A DNA stretch of 64,000 nt from Cherax quadricarinatus (GCF_038502225.1 NC_091311.1:33741296-33805295), one strand, 5' to 3'; positions 1 to 11,014 are shown, numbered from the stretch's first letter. Notes: a model not told the origin generated them from the letters alone. Numbers and translations: made by a program.

Positions 1-786
1 TGTCGGTCCCATAATATTACGGCTTGCAAGCCAGTGTCAGTCCCATAATACTATGCCAAAATTCTAGCGGCTTCCAATCTTATGGGAGATAGCTGGTAGG
101 CCTACATATGAGAGAATGGGTCTGAGCAGTCAGTGTGTGCAGTATGAAAAAAATCCTACAGTGCGCAGTGCATGAGAAAAAAAACTGACTGTTTTTGGTT
201 TATAAGAGCGACTTTATGGCATATTCTCCTAAGGTATTTATGGCTGTATTCTCATTTTCTTGGTCTCATCTGGTAGAATGGAAGATATATTACAGAAATA
301 GAGATGATTCTGAATGGTTTACAGACTAAAAGTACAGTGGTACCCAGAGTTTCAGCCATAATTTGTTCCAGAAGGCTGTTCGAGTGCCGTTACCGAACGA
401 ATCTGTTCCCATAAGGAATAACGTAAATTAAGTAAGTCCGTTTCAGAACCCCAAAAATACGCTTACAAAAGTACTTACAATAATTCACTTACATAATTGT
501 TAGAGTTGGGAGCTGTGCGAAACTCGGGGTACCACTGTACCTTCAAATTGAGATCGAAGTAGCAAAAATGTTCAATTTTTGCCGATGTTCAAGAGTAAAC
601 AAATGATGTTGCACATCTAATACACGTCAACGAGTGGGTCTAATATGCTTTCACAAAAATGTGCTGATATTATTTATATCATTTTTACAATAATGCAGCA
701 GTCTGCATAACAGTAAATCTACTTTTTGTGTGAATAAAAATCCAAAATGGAAAACAAGCGTAATATAAGAGGAATCTGGAGACATG
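1..786 (+). mobile_element. piggyBac-type MITE, left part (cut by window start)
   Basis: This is the left and middle of the roughly 1-kb non-coding family seen complete at 15034-16101 and 22965-24036. Shared landmarks are the 'gagagaatgggtctg' segment near 111, the 'tggtctcat...gatagaatgg' segment near 261 and 'gtctgcataacagtaaatc' near 702. Its terminus lies before the window. It is broken by a 203-bp MITE (335-537) and then by a LINE at about 787, and resumes at about 3034. No coding capacity is seen. Confidence 0.75.
335..537. mobile_element. 203-bp Tigger-type MITE (CAGTGGTACC ends)
   Basis: The ends are CAGTGGTACCCAGAGTTTC and GAAACTCGGGGTACCACTG, an inverted pair, flanked by TA on both sides (333-334 and 538-539). 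The interior resembles the CAGTGGACCCCC MITEs at 34421, 45344 and 59887-61359. TA duplication and CAGTGG ends are typical of Tigger/pogo elements. It sits cleanly inside the piggyBac MITE, so it is the younger insertion. Confidence 0.85.
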
Positions 787-825
787 ATTAATTACCTGGA
801 GTTTACCTGGAGAGAGTTCCGGGGG

Positions 826-3033
826 TCAACGCCCCCGTGGCCCGGTCTGTGACCAGGCCTCCTGGTGGATCAGAGCCTGATCAACCAGGCTGTTACTGCT
901 GGCTGCACGCAAACCAACGTACGAGCCACAGCCCGGCTGGTCAGGAACCGACTTTAGGTGCTTGTCCAGTGCCTGCTTGAAGACTGCCAGGGGTCTGTTG
1001 GTAATCCCCCTTATGTATGCTGGGAGGCAGTTGAACAGTCTCGGGCCCCTGACACTTATTGTATGGTCTCTTAAGATAAGATAAGATAAGATAAGATAAG
1101 ATTTCGTTCGGATTTTTAACCCCGGAGGGTTAGCCACCCAGGATAACCCAAGAAAGTCAGTGCGTCATCGAGGACTGTCTAACTTATTTCCATTGGGGTC
1201 CTTAATCTTGTCCCCCCAGGATGCGACCCACACCAGTCAACTAACACCCAGGTACCTATTTGCTGCTAGGTGAACAGGACAACAGGTGTAAGGAAACGTG
1301 TCGAAATGTTTCCATCCGCCGGGAATCGAACCCGGGCCCTCCGTGTGTGAAGCGGGAGCTTTAGCCACCAGGCCACCGGGCTAGTGACACCCCTGCTTTT
1401 CATTGGGGGGATGCTGCATCGTCTGCCAAGTCCTTTGCTTTCGTAGTGAGTGATTTTCGTGTGCAAGTTCGGTACAAGTCCCTCTAGGATTTTCCAGGTG
1501 TATATAATCATGTATCTCTCCCGCCTGTGTTCCAGGGAATAAAGGTTCAGGAACCTCAAGCGCTCCCAGTAATTGAGGTGTTTTATCTCCGTTATGCGCG
1601 CCGTGAAGGTTCTCTGTACATTTTCTAGGTCAGCAATTTCGCCTGCCTTGAAAGGTGCTGTTAGTGTGCAGCAATATTCCAGCCTAGATAGAACAAGTGA
1701 CCTGAAGAGTGTCATCATGGGCTTGGCATCCCTAGTTTTGAAGGTTCTCATTATCCATCCTGTCATTTTTCTAGCAGATGCGATTGATACAATGTTATGG
1801 TCCTTGAAGGTGAGATCCTCCGACATGATCACTCCCAGGTCTTTGACGTTGGTGTTATGCTCTATTTTGTGGCCAGAATTTGTTTTGTACTCTGATGAAG
1901 ATTTAATTTCCTCGTGTTTACCATATCTGAGTAACTGAAATTTCTCATCGTTGAACTTCATATTGTTTTCTGCAGCCCACTGAAAGATTTAGTTGATGTC
2001 CGCCTGGAGCCTTGGAGTGTCTGCAATGGAAGACACTGTCATGCAGATTCGGGTGTCATCTGCAAAGGAAGACACGGTGCTGTGGCTGACATCCTTGTCT
2101 ATGTCAGATATGAGGATGAGGAACAAGATGGGAGCGAGTACTGTGCCTTGTGGAACAGAGCTTTTCAACGTGGCTGCCTCGGATTTTACTCTGTTGACTA
2201 CTACTCTCTGTGTTCTGTTAGTGAGGAAATTATAGATCCATCGACCGACTTTTCCTGTTATTCCTTTAGCACGCATTTTGTGCGCTATTATGCCATGGTC
2301 ACACTTGTCGAAGGCTTTTGCAAAGTCTGTATATATTACATCTGCATTCTTTTTGTCTTCTAGTGCATCAAGGACCTTGTCGTAGTGATCCAATAGTTGA
2401 GACAGACAGGAGCGACCTGTTCTAAACCCATGTTGCCCTGGGTTGTGTAACTGATGTGTTTCTAGATGGGTGGTGATCTTGCTTCTTAGGACCCTTTCAA
2501 AGCTTTTTATGATATGGAATGTTAGTGCTATCGGTCTGTAGTTCTTTGCTGTTGCTTTACTGCCCCCTTTGTGGAGTGGGGCTATGTCTGTTGTTTTTAG
2601 TAACTGTGGGACGACCCCCGTGTCCATGCTCCCTCTCCATAGGATGGTAAAGGCTCGTGATAGGGGCTTCTTGCAGTTCTTGATGAATACGGAGTTCCAT
2701 GAGTCTGGCCCTGGGGCAGAGTGCATGGGCATGTCATTTATCGCCTGTTCGAAGTCATTTGGCGTCAGGATAACATCAGATAGGCTTGTGTTAACCAAAT
2801 TCTGTGGCTCTCTCATAAAAAATTCATTTTGATCTTCGACTCTCAGTCTGGTTAGTGGCTTGCTAAAAACTGAGTCATATTGGGACTTGAGTAGCTCACC
2901 CATTTCCTTGCTGTCATCTGTGTAGGACCCATCTTGTTTAAGTAAGGGCCCAATACTGGACGTTGTTCTCGACTTTGATTTGGCATAGGAGAAGAAATAC
3001 CTTGGGTTTCTTTCGATTTCATTTATGGCTTTT
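826..3033 (-). pseudogene. LINE family A reverse transcriptase ORF2, broken
   Basis: The product would be the RT of a CR1/Jockey-group LINE, copying its own RNA at the target site. The frame from 3033 down to 1989 holds the RT core: 'APGPDSWNSVFIKN', 'NYRPIALTF', 'GFRTGRSCLSQL', 'YTDFAKAFDKCDH', 'VPQGTVLAPILFL' and the catalytic 'FADDT'. A TAA stop at 1989-1991 interrupts an otherwise continuous frame that goes on as 'IFQWAAENNMKFNDEKF' down to about 1385. A SINE at about 1075-1380 breaks the tail, and the normal C-terminus ('GPRLFNCLPAYIRGI...SQTGPRGR') resumes to 826. The first residues (MQTFL) are read from flanking MITE DNA. The copy is dead because of the stop, the SINE and the 5' truncation. 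Confidence 0.85.
1075..1380 (-). mobile_element. tRNA-derived SINE with (TCTTA)n tail
   Basis: Read on the minus strand it starts at 'cccggtggcctggtggctaa', has a tRNA B-box-like GGTTCGATTCC (complement near 1321-1333) and ends in about five TCTTA units (1075-1100). It splits the LINE at 'gtgtcactag...ttaagagacc', which is contiguous except for 'cacg' in the copy at 30902-30923. Related bodies lie at 16357-16480, 21596-21745 and 22335-22475. Pol III transcription from the internal promoter is inferred. Confidence 0.85.
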
Positions 3034-3240
3034 AGGAATGTCTGCACTGTTAATACTGGATCCTATTTTGAAACTGGCCTTAAATTTTGCATGAAATTGG
3101 TCAAATTACCAATTTCTGATCAATTTCTGAAATAGGTAAATGGGTGGTTTCTTGTGTTCAATCAATAGAACAAAAGGAGTTCTAGCGAAAGAGCTATGAT
3201 TTTGGTCGAATGGTACAATGGAATTGGCCAAAAATAGGGC
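3034..3240 (+). mobile_element. piggyBac-type MITE, resumed part
   Basis: Continues the MITE that stopped at 786, with 'aatgtctgcactgtt', 'accaatttctga' and 'gagttctagcgaaagagcta', in the same order as 18820-18960 and 23598-23830. It stops at the piggyBac copy beginning at 3245, and its expected continuation is not found beyond 4644. Confidence 0.75.
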
Positions 3241-3244
3241 TTAT

Positions 3245-4640
3245 CCCTTTGACTGTTTTGGTCGTGTATATACATCGTACAAGCCACCATGTTTGACGTA
3301 TTTATACGCATAAATTCTAGCAGCTTCAAATCAAGCAGGAGAAAGCTGGTAGGCCTACATGAGAGAAAATGGTAAGGGGCATATTTTATATACTGACAAC
3401 TGGTACACAAGCCCCTTACTCAGTGATTTCTTGCAAGTGAACATGACAGATGTGTGTGGCACAGTGCATGGAAATCGCAAACATATGCCCAGGTTCGACG
3501 CTGGCACTTACAGAGGTGATGTTCCAGTGTTTGCTGCCAATGATATCATGGGATTTCGGTGGCATGACAAACGTGATGTCACATTGCTGACATCAGTTCA
3601 CCGACACAAAATGGTAGACAGTGACAAGCAGAATAGAGAGATCAATGAACCCATTGTAAAATCTGCAGCTGTGATGAATTACAACCTCAATATGCAAGTT
3701 AGTGGACAAATGTGACATGCAGATTGGGTTTGCTGATTGTGTTTGCAAGAGTTATAAGTGGTACATAAAACTCTTTTTCCATCTTCTTGACATTTCCCTG
3801 CTGAATGCTTATAATATGTACAAGTTGAAGACCAACAACAAACCCAAATATAGTGAATTTTGTTTGTCAGTCATCAGACAAATAATATTCAAGTACCAAG
3901 GAACAACACTTGCAACAGACCAGCGGCCACGAAATTATCAACACATCCCCTCTCGTCTGAGGCCTGGTGATCACTACCCCATACCACTGCCTGCTACTGC
4001 TTTCAAGAAAAATGCTCAGAAGAGGTGTTATGTCTGTGCACATACCACAAAACGCCCACAAAAACACACAGACCCTCATTTTATGTTTGAGAAGTGTGAA
4101 ACACCAATGTGCATACACCCATTTGTCAGAGAATTCCACAAGCTGCAGCAGTTCTAGGAAAGTGTCCAGTGATTATACACATATTATAGAACAACAGTAA
4201 TAAACAATTTTTTATATTGTTTGTGTAAACAAGTTTTGTAAACAATATGATGATACTAGTATTTTTGCTATAATTGTGTTACATTCAACAAATGTATATA
4301 TGAACATTTCACCATACTTTGGTCTCACAGGCCACGTAAGTTATGTGAAAAAATAAAATAGTGAAAAAAAAACAAAAACAAGAAACCTTCGAATGCAAGT
4401 AAACCAAAGTTTACTGGGCGAGTGGCATTTGCCGCTGTTGCCATACACGGCTCATTTTCTGCCAACTTTATGCCTCTATATCTCGGTAAGTATTAATCAC
4501 AAAAAAAAAAAAATTGGGGCTTAAGACAATCGGAAAAATAATCTTAACATTTTGATAAGAAAAAATAATTTTTTTTTTTTTTCAAATATTTTTCAACACC
4601 AGGAGACACTTCAGGATTTGGGGTTGCAACAGTCAAAGCG
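3245..4640 (+). mobile_element. piggyBac element, internally deleted
   Basis: The left end CCCTTTGACTGTTTTGGTCG is preceded by TTAT. The right end ...GCAACAGTCAAAGCG is followed by TTAA (4641-4644). This is the same inverted terminus as the MITEs. The left end (3245-3358) runs straight into the second half of a transposase, so the N-terminal half has been deleted. The 3' region 4150-4640 matches 24229-24681 and, reversed, about 11677-12130. Confidence 0.85.
3359..4157 (+). pseudogene. piggyBac (PGBD-like) transposase, C-terminal half
   Basis: It would cut and paste DNA at TTAA through a DDD RNase-H-like core. Recognisable signatures are 'YTDNWYTSPLL' (second catalytic Asp by family analogy), 'GFRWHDKRDVTLLTSVH', 'VMNYNLNM' followed by 'VDKCDM' (third Asp), 'WYIKLFFHLLDISLLNAY', and a C-terminal zinc-binding segment with C-x2-C (CYVC) and C-x4-C (CETPMC) plus 'FVREFHK'. 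A one-base frameshift near 3696-3705 separates 'YNLNMQ' from 'VDKCDM'. The first catalytic Asp and the whole N-terminus are missing. Placement in piggyBac is firm; activity is excluded. Confidence 0.88.
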
Positions 4641-4644
4641 TTAA

Positions 4645-4944
4645 TATTTTGGGTGTCTGGAATGGATTAATTGGATTTACATTGCTTCTCATGGGAAATA
4701 TTACTTCGGTTTTTGTCCATTTTGAATTTCAACCGACCTTCTGGAACGGATTAAGGACGAAAACAGGGGTTCCACTGTATTTTACCATGTTTTTTTTTTA
4801 GCGAGAGCTGCTATTCATATCTGTATTACATTTGTATGATTTACACTTAGATTAAAATAATATCATTTATATTAACCCTTCTAGTTTTTAAATTACATAT
4901 TTTTTAATATCACTTCCTTGATTTTTTTTTTTTGGCAAGAAATA
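4645..4944. other. Tigger 3'-end relic and AT-rich spacer
   Basis: Bases 4646-4782 ('gggtgtctggaatggattaa' to 'ggggttccactgta') match the 3' terminal region of the CAGTGGAACC Tigger-like family (compare 33070-33191 and 44690-44810). The rest is AT-rich with T-runs. No gene is seen. Confidence 0.55.
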
Positions 4945-5930
4945 CAGTGGACCCCCGGTTAACGATTTTAATCCGTGCAAGAGGGGTAATTGTTATGCGA
5001 AATAATCGTTATGTGAATGAATTTTCCCCATAAGAAATAATGGAAATAAAATTAATCCGTGCAAGACACCCAAAAGTATGAAAAAAAAAATTTTTTACCA
5101 CATGAAATATTAATTTTAATACACACAAACTGAAAAAGGCATGCACACTTACATGACACTTACTTTTATTGAAGATCTGGTGATGATTGATGGGATGGGA
5201 AGAGGGGAGAGCATTATCTTCTTACTGTTTAGAAGGGGAATCCCCTTCCATTACGACTTGAGGTAGCAAGTCCTTTTCCGGGGTTACTTCCCTTCTTCTT
5301 TTAATGCCACTAGGACCAGCTTGAGAGTCACTGGACCTCTGTCGCACAACAAATCTGTCCATAGAGCTCTGTACCTCCCGTTCCTTTACGATTTGTCTAA
5401 AATGGGCCACAACATTGTCATTGAAATAGTCACCAGCACGGCTTGCAACAGCTGTGTCAGGGTGATTTTCATCCATAAAGGTTTGCAGTTCAACCCACTG
5501 TGCACACATTTCCTTAATCTTTGAAGTAGGCACAATGGATTCCACAACTGGCATAGGCTTCTCAGGGTTAGCCCCAAACCCTTCAAAATCTTTCTTAATT
5601 TCCATACTAATTCTCACCCTTTTTACCACAGGGTTGGCACTAGAAGCTTTCTTGGGGCCCATGGTCACTTATTTTCCAGAAACAGCACCGAAAACACTGT
5701 AATAATACGAAATATTCCGAGTGTATGCTTGGATGTTACCGCGGAGGCTGGCTGGTAAACAATGGGACGGGCGGCACATGTGAGGCTGGCTGAGGGCACA
5801 TTGGACGCGTCTCGGACGAAAATCGGTGAGCGGGTTTTTAATCGGTATGCGCGGCAAAAATTTTGCGATAAAAGTAAGCGGTATGCGGAAAAATCGCTAT
5901 GTGATGCCATCGTTATGCGGGGGTCCACTG
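4945..5930 (-). mobile_element. Internally deleted Tigger derivative, complete (986 bp)
   Basis: The terminal repeats CAGTGGACCCCCGGTTAACG (4945) and CAGTGGACCCCCGCATAACG (complement, ending 5930) are flanked by TA at 4943-4944 and 5931-5932. On the minus strand it keeps the 5' leader, a shortened open frame and the 3' region with 'cttcaataaaagtaagtgtc'. It shares two deletion junctions with the copy at 8094-9091, so it belongs to a spread non-autonomous family rather than being a one-off deletion. Confidence 0.9.
5222..5662 (-). CDS. 146-aa Tigger remnant protein (leader plus C-terminal region)
   Basis: An uninterrupted 146-codon frame. I chose the ATG at 5662 because it lies in a strong 'gtgaccATGG' context identical to the full transposase. 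Compared with the 596-aa transposase at 41318, it joins residues 1-24 (MGPKKASSANP...) directly to about residue 418 (DFEGF) and also lacks about residues 437-494. Both DNA-binding HTH regions and all three catalytic Asp are gone. What stays is the C-terminal helix 'KIKEMCAQWVELQTFMDENH', 'REVQSSMDRFVVRQRSSDS' and the end 'MEGDSPSKQ'. It cannot transpose by itself. The frame could be open by recent origin, or it could make a small protein that interferes with or partners transposase. No function is shown. Confidence 0.6.
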   Translation of the reverse strand: MGPKKASSANPVVKRVRISMEIKKDFEGFGANPEKPMPVVESIVPTSKIKEMCAQWVELQTFMDENHPDTAVASRAGDYFNDNVVAHFRQIVKEREVQSSMDRFVVRQRSSDSQAGPSGIKRRREVTPEKDLLPQVVMEGDSPSKQ

Positions 5931-5932
5931 TA

Positions 5933-6193
5933 TATGGATCAAACATTAACAACTTTATAGTGCAAATATATTTTATACAGATAATGATTTTCCTTCCTGT
6001 TTGAGGTACAAAAATTATAACTATGTTTTGCATACAAACATGTAGTAATACACCTACCACTCGACTTACGACCTGCTCGATTTACGACCACTTCACTTAC
6101 GACCATGTTTTTCATGTCAAATTTCTGGGAAATAAACAACTATTTGTGTTGTACACAGTGTTTATCCTAAACCATACAGTATAAAATACAGTA
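5933..6193. other. Spacer with relic of a third MITE end
   Basis: The segment 'cacctaccactcgacttacg' near 6050, followed by 'acttacgacc' repeats, also occurs reversed at 24175-24226. It looks like the end of another short element. No coding sequence is seen. Confidence 0.4.
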
Positions 6194-7605
6194 CAGTAGG
6201 GCCCCGCTTTACGGCGTTTCACTTTACGGCGTTCTGCTAATATGGTCATTTCACATTATGACCAAAACTCTCTATACGGCTCCCCCCACCTGACTTTCTA
6301 ATACGGTCACCGCGCCCCACCCTGTTTGTTTACATTCTCCGTGAGCTCAGTAAGCACTAAGTCTCTCCATTTTGTCTGGAAGCTCCAAAATTTCAAATGT
6401 TTTTAAAAGATATTTCATATTTTATATATACTCTGATAATTATACTTATGTATACCTGTACCTAAATAAGCTTACATATTGTGCTGGCATGCAGGTACAC
6501 ATTAAAATCAGTAAGAGTGTCTTATGTCTCCAGACGTCATATTAGTAATGATAATAATAATCATCGAGTCTCGTTTAAATGTCGTATATTACGTTAATAT
6601 ACACATTTTCATTAATCAATCTATGATATTTTTTCAAAATTATATAATAAACACGATGCATAACATATAAATAAGATAATTACACCCCACAGTAGAATAA
6701 ATAAACATAAGTGTGAGATGTGGTAGCAGACAACTTGCACAAATGACGCCATATTAGAAATGATGATAATAATAATAATCACCGAGTCTCATTAAATGTC
6801 GTATATTACGTTAATATACACATTTTCATTAATCCATCCATGATATTTTTTCAAAATTATATAATAAACACGATACATAACATAAAAAGATGATAAATAC
6901 ACCCCACAATAGAATAAATAAACATAAATATGAGATGTGGTAGCCAGATAACTTGTACAAGTGACGGCAAGAATAACATTTTCTCTAATCTAACATAAGA
7001 GAAAATGTGTTACTGGGGGTAACTGTAGAAAATTATTCCTTTCGTATGTATGTAAGTTTATTCAGGTATACATAAATACAGTTACATAGAGTATCATACA
7101 TAACAACATATGTGTAGAGAACCTAGGATAACCCAAAAAAGTCAAGAGTGACTTATTTCCATTGCCTTCACTCAGAGCATCATTTCTTCTCAAAATGATG
7201 TTACATGAGAATGGGAGTGTTCTTCTTTATTTATTCTACCGTATCAATGTAGAGACAACCTGTACACAATGTACCTTGTACACAAACCAGACGTGTACAC
7301 TTTGTTTACAAAACTTACCTTCGCCTGGTTTGTTTACATAACTCTGCGCGTGTCCCCTCTCATGCACTCATTCTTTCTCTCTCTCATTTATTCGTTTTAT
7401 CTCATTTACTTACTCCTGACCCTACATTAAGACTACAAATATTTTAAGGTAAGTAATGAGTGGACTGTATATACATTTTATCGCTCTGGGATGCTTAAAT
7501 ATCATAGAATATATGTGTGGGTGGGTTGGCCTGGTAAGGTAGCCTGGCTGACTACCATACATACCACACTTGATTTCTTACAATAAATACTACTTGTCTC
7601 ACCCT
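6194..7605 (+). mobile_element. CAGTAGGG-type pogo-like element, right end missing
   Basis: The left end CAGTAGGGCCCCGCTTTACG matches 58021 and is close to 25039. The interior, including the 'aaatattttaaggtaagtaa' motif near 7437, parallels 58021-59240. It runs to 'attaag' and then changes abruptly into an (AAG)n array at about 7606, with no right terminus. A near-repeat inside (about 6580-6690 against 6800-6915) duplicates 'gtcgtatattacgttaatat' and neighbouring sequence. No transposase frame is present. Confidence 0.65.
7045..7165 (-). mobile_element. SINE 3' tail fragment
   Basis: It reads in reverse as '...gggttatcctaggttctctacacat...ctgaataaacttaca'. The same tail occurs at 16690-16830 and 48310-48440 on the plus strand and at 18966-19090 on the minus strand. 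It is a frequently copied short retroelement end. Confidence 0.65.
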
Positions 7606-8093
<488 letters not shown>

Positions 8094-9091
8094 ACCCCCG
8101 CCTTATGAACGCATTGCCTTACGTTAAATCCGCCATACGAAGCATCTGAACACAAAAAATTTGCCTCGCCTCACGATAAAAAATTCGCCTTATGTGATTC
8201 GTCTGGGACGCGTCCCACGTGTGGCCTCAGCTGCCCTGTGGGTGCCAGTGTTTACAAGCCAGCCAGTGTGGTCGCATCCACACATACATTCAGTACATTT
8301 CACCTTATCCCAGTGTTTTTTGTGCTTGTAACTGCAAAATAAGTCACCATGAGCCCCAAGAAAGCTTCTAGTGCCAACCCTGTGGTAAAAAGGATGAGAA
8401 TTAGTATGGAAATTAAGAAAGATTTTGAAGGGTTTGGGGCTAACCCTGAGAAGCCTATGCTAACCCTGAGTTGTGTGAATCCATTGTGCCTACTTCAAAA
8501 ATTAAGGAAATGTGTGCAAAGTGGGTTGAACTGCAAACCTTTATGGCTGAAAAGCACCCTAACACAGCTATTGCAAGCCGTGCTGGTGACTATTACAATG
8601 ACAATGTTGTGGCCCATTTTAGGCAAATCTTAAAGGAACGGGAGGTACAGACCTCTATGGACAGATTTGTTGTGCAACAGAGGTCCAGTGACTCAAGCTG
8701 GTCCTAGTGGCATTAAAAGAAAAAGGGAAGTAACCCTGGAAAAGGACTTGCTACCTCAAGTCCTAATGGAAGGGGATTCCCCCTTCTAAACAATAACTTC
8801 CACACTCTCCCTCCTCCTATCCCATCAATCATCACCAGATCTTCAATAAAGGTAAGTGTCATGTATTCTATTCTTAGTAGAGTAGTAATTGTGCATGTCT
8901 TCTTCAGTTTGTGTTTATCAAAATTAATATTTCATGTGGTAAAAAACAAAAATTTTTTCATGTTTTGGGGTGTCTTGCATGGATTAATTTGATTTCCATT
9001 ATTTCTTATGGGGAAAACTTATTCGCCTTACGATAATTTCGGCTTACGAAGAACTCTCAGGAACGATTTAATATCGTAAGGCGGGGGGGGG
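8094..9091 (+). mobile_element. Internally deleted Tigger derivative with both termini eroded
   Basis: It begins at 'acccccgccttatgaacgc', where the leading CAGTGG is replaced by triplet repeat. It ends at 'atcgtaaggcggggggg', where TCCACTG is replaced by GTC triplets. It has the same internal structure as 4945-5930, including the 'cttcaataaaggtaagtgtc' site near 8863. Confidence 0.85.
8349..8788 (+). pseudogene. Tigger remnant protein gene, frameshifted copy
   Basis: This is the counterpart of the 146-aa frame at 5222-5662. It starts MSPKKASSANP, passes the same junction 'EIKKDFEGFGANPE', and after small insertions near 8458-8480 moves to another frame ('ESIVPTSKIKEMCAKWVELQ'). A two-base loss near 8692 breaks the 'SSDSQAGPSG' segment. 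Both deletion junctions match the intact copy, which shows common descent. Confidence 0.85.
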
Positions 9092-9178
9092 GTCGTCGTC
9101 GTCAGCGTCGGCAGCATCAGCAGTGGAGGCGGCGGCGGCGGCTGCTGCGGCGGCGGCGGCGGCTGCGGCGGCGGCAGC

Positions 9179-9253
<75 letters not shown>

Positions 9254-9335
9254 GGCGGCGGCGGCGGCGGCGGCTGCTCCTCCTCCTCCTCCTCCTCCTC
9301 CTCCTCCTCCTACTACTACTACTACTACTACTACA
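9092..9335. repeat. Compound trinucleotide array (GTC, GGC, GCT, TCC, TAC)
   Basis: Successive blocks of GTC, GGC/GCT, pure GCT (about 9181-9250), GGC, TCC and TAC triplets. The Ala, Pro and Thr runs in translation are repeat artefacts. It bridges the eroded right end of one Tigger and the left terminus of another at 9336. Confidence 0.95.
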
Positions 9336-9565
9336 CAGTGGACCCCCGCGTTACGATATTAATCCATTCCTGAGAGCTCATCGTAAACCGAAATTATCGT
9401 AAGGCGAATAAATTTTCCCCATAAGAAATAATGGAAATCAAATTAATCTGTGCAACACACCCCAAAGTATGAAATTTTTTTTTTGCCACATGAAATATTA
9501 ATTTTAATAAACACAAACTGAAGAAGACATGCACAATTACTACTCTACTAAGAATAGAATACATG
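9336..9565 (-). mobile_element. Tigger 3' end, truncated by a triplet array
   Basis: CAGTGGACCCCCGCGTTACG at 9336 followed by the usual 3' region read in reverse (to 'agaatagaatacatgaca'). The next expected bases (complement of 'cttcaataaaggtaag') are replaced by CAG/CTG repeats at about 9566. Confidence 0.8.
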
Positions 9566-9577
9566 ACAGCAGCAGCA

Positions 9578-9617
<40 letters not shown>

Positions 9618-9690
9618 TTCTTGCTGTTGTTGTTCTTGCTGTTGTTGTTCTTGCTGTTGTTGTTGCTGTTGTTGCTGCTGCTGTTGTTGC
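9566..9690. repeat. (CAG/CTG)n array with CTT and GTT variants
   Basis: About 125 bp, opening with AGC triplets that turn into their own complement (GCT) at 'cagcagcagctgctgctg', so the first part can fold as a hairpin. The later half carries 15-bp TGTTGTTGTTCTTGC units. Confidence 0.9.
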
Positions 9691-9945
9691 CAGCCCGGAC
9701 ACGAATGGTTTTTGTTCACTCTGTCAAACTGACTAGAAAAACATCTCATATTTATGTTAATTTATATGTTTATATGTTACATAGTGTGTTTATTATATAA
9801 TTTTGAAAAAAAAATTATAGATGGATTAAGCAAAATGTCTATACGTATTAACGTTTTATACACATTCAATGCGCCTCAGAGTGATTATTATTGTGTTGTT
9901 TTTATCATTATTAACATGGCGTCCTCAAGACCAATAACACACTCT
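9691..9945. other. Interior fragment of the CAGTAGGG-element family
   Basis: 'tataattttgaaaaaaaaat', 'agatggatta' and 'agagtgattattatt' match 26754-26860 and 50165-50275. It has no terminus or gene; it is a relic between a triplet array and the next MITE. Confidence 0.45.
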
Positions 9946-9948
9946 AAA

Positions 9949-11001
9949 CCCTTTGACTGTTTCGGTCATATATATATGTCTTACGAGCCACCATGTTTGA
10001 CGTATATATACTCATAAATTCTAGCGGCTTCAAATCAAACAGGAGAAAGCTGGTAAGCCCACATGTGAGAGAATGGGTCTGTGTGCACCATATAAAATAA
10101 AATCCTGCAGCATGCACTGCATAATGAGAAAAAAAACTCCAAAAGTGTTTTTGGATTAAAATGCCGACTTTGTGGTGTATTTTCATATAGTATTTATGGT
10201 TGTATTCTCGTTTTCTTGGTCTCGTTTGATAGAATGGAAAACATATTATAGAAATAGAGGTGATTTTGATTGATTTTACTATGAAAAGAACCTTGAAATG
10301 GAGCTCAAAGTAGGGGAAATGTTTGATTTTTGCCAATGTTCAAAAGTAAACAAATGATGTCATTGTCCAATAAATGTCCAACTAGCCATTCTAATATGCA
10401 GTCATGAATGGGTTGACATTATTTATACAATTATTACAGTATTGCAGTAGTCTGCATAACAGTAAATCCTCTATTTTTTGTTTGAATAAAAATTCAAAAT
10501 AGAAAGCAAGAGTAATATCAGAGGGGGCCTGAAGACGTGACTGATGAACAAAGAAAATGTTATTTTACAGCCAAGAATGTCTGCACTGTTCATTCTGGAC
10601 CTTATTTTGAAATTGGCATATTTTTTAATTTGTGTGAAATTGGACAAATTGCAAATTTCTGACCACGTTACTGGGTAGTTGAAATCGGTAAATGGGCAGT
10701 TTCTTGTACTCAATCGATAGAACAAATGGAGTTCTAAAGAAATAGCTATGAGTTTGGTCGACTGGAACAATGGAATTAGCCAAAAATAAGGCTCAAATTG
10801 GGTGAAATCGCTAATTCGTAAATATCACCAAGGTCGCTAACTTCGTGAGAGCGTAATTCCATAAGTTTTCCATCAAATTTCATTCTTTTGGTGCCATTAC
10901 CATCGGGAAAAGATTTTCTATCATTTCATAATCTTTTTTTTTTTTTTTTAAATTTTTCGACACCAGACACCTCAGGATTTGGGGTTGTGACAGTCAAAAG
11001 G
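9949..11001 (+). mobile_element. piggyBac-type MITE
   Basis: Left end CCCTTTGACTGTTTCGGTC (preceded by CTAAA, a degraded TTAA), right end ...TGTGACAGTCAAAAGG followed by TTAA at 11002-11005. About 1.05 kb, non-coding, with the same interior as 15034-16101 and 22965-24036. Confidence 0.85.
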
Positions 11002-11014
11002 TTAATGATTTTAA

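Larger units (their letters stand above)
787..3033 (-). mobile_element. CR1/Jockey-type LINE, 5'-truncated (family A)
   Basis: A minus-strand non-LTR retrotransposon fragment inserted into the piggyBac MITE. MITE sequence stops at about 786 and resumes at about 3034 in the correct order. It carries reverse transcriptase and the C-terminal region but no endonuclease, so it is 5'-truncated. The 3' end (left side) holds the tandem 'acctggagtttacctggaga' motif also seen at the end of the copy at 30728-31200. A SINE interrupts it at about 1075-1380. Confidence 0.85.

Noticed and set aside
1313..1380. Functional tRNA gene
   Set aside because: The B-box-like GGTTCGATTCC and A-box-like stretch lie in a SINE repeated elsewhere; a cloverleaf with anticodon arm was not found.
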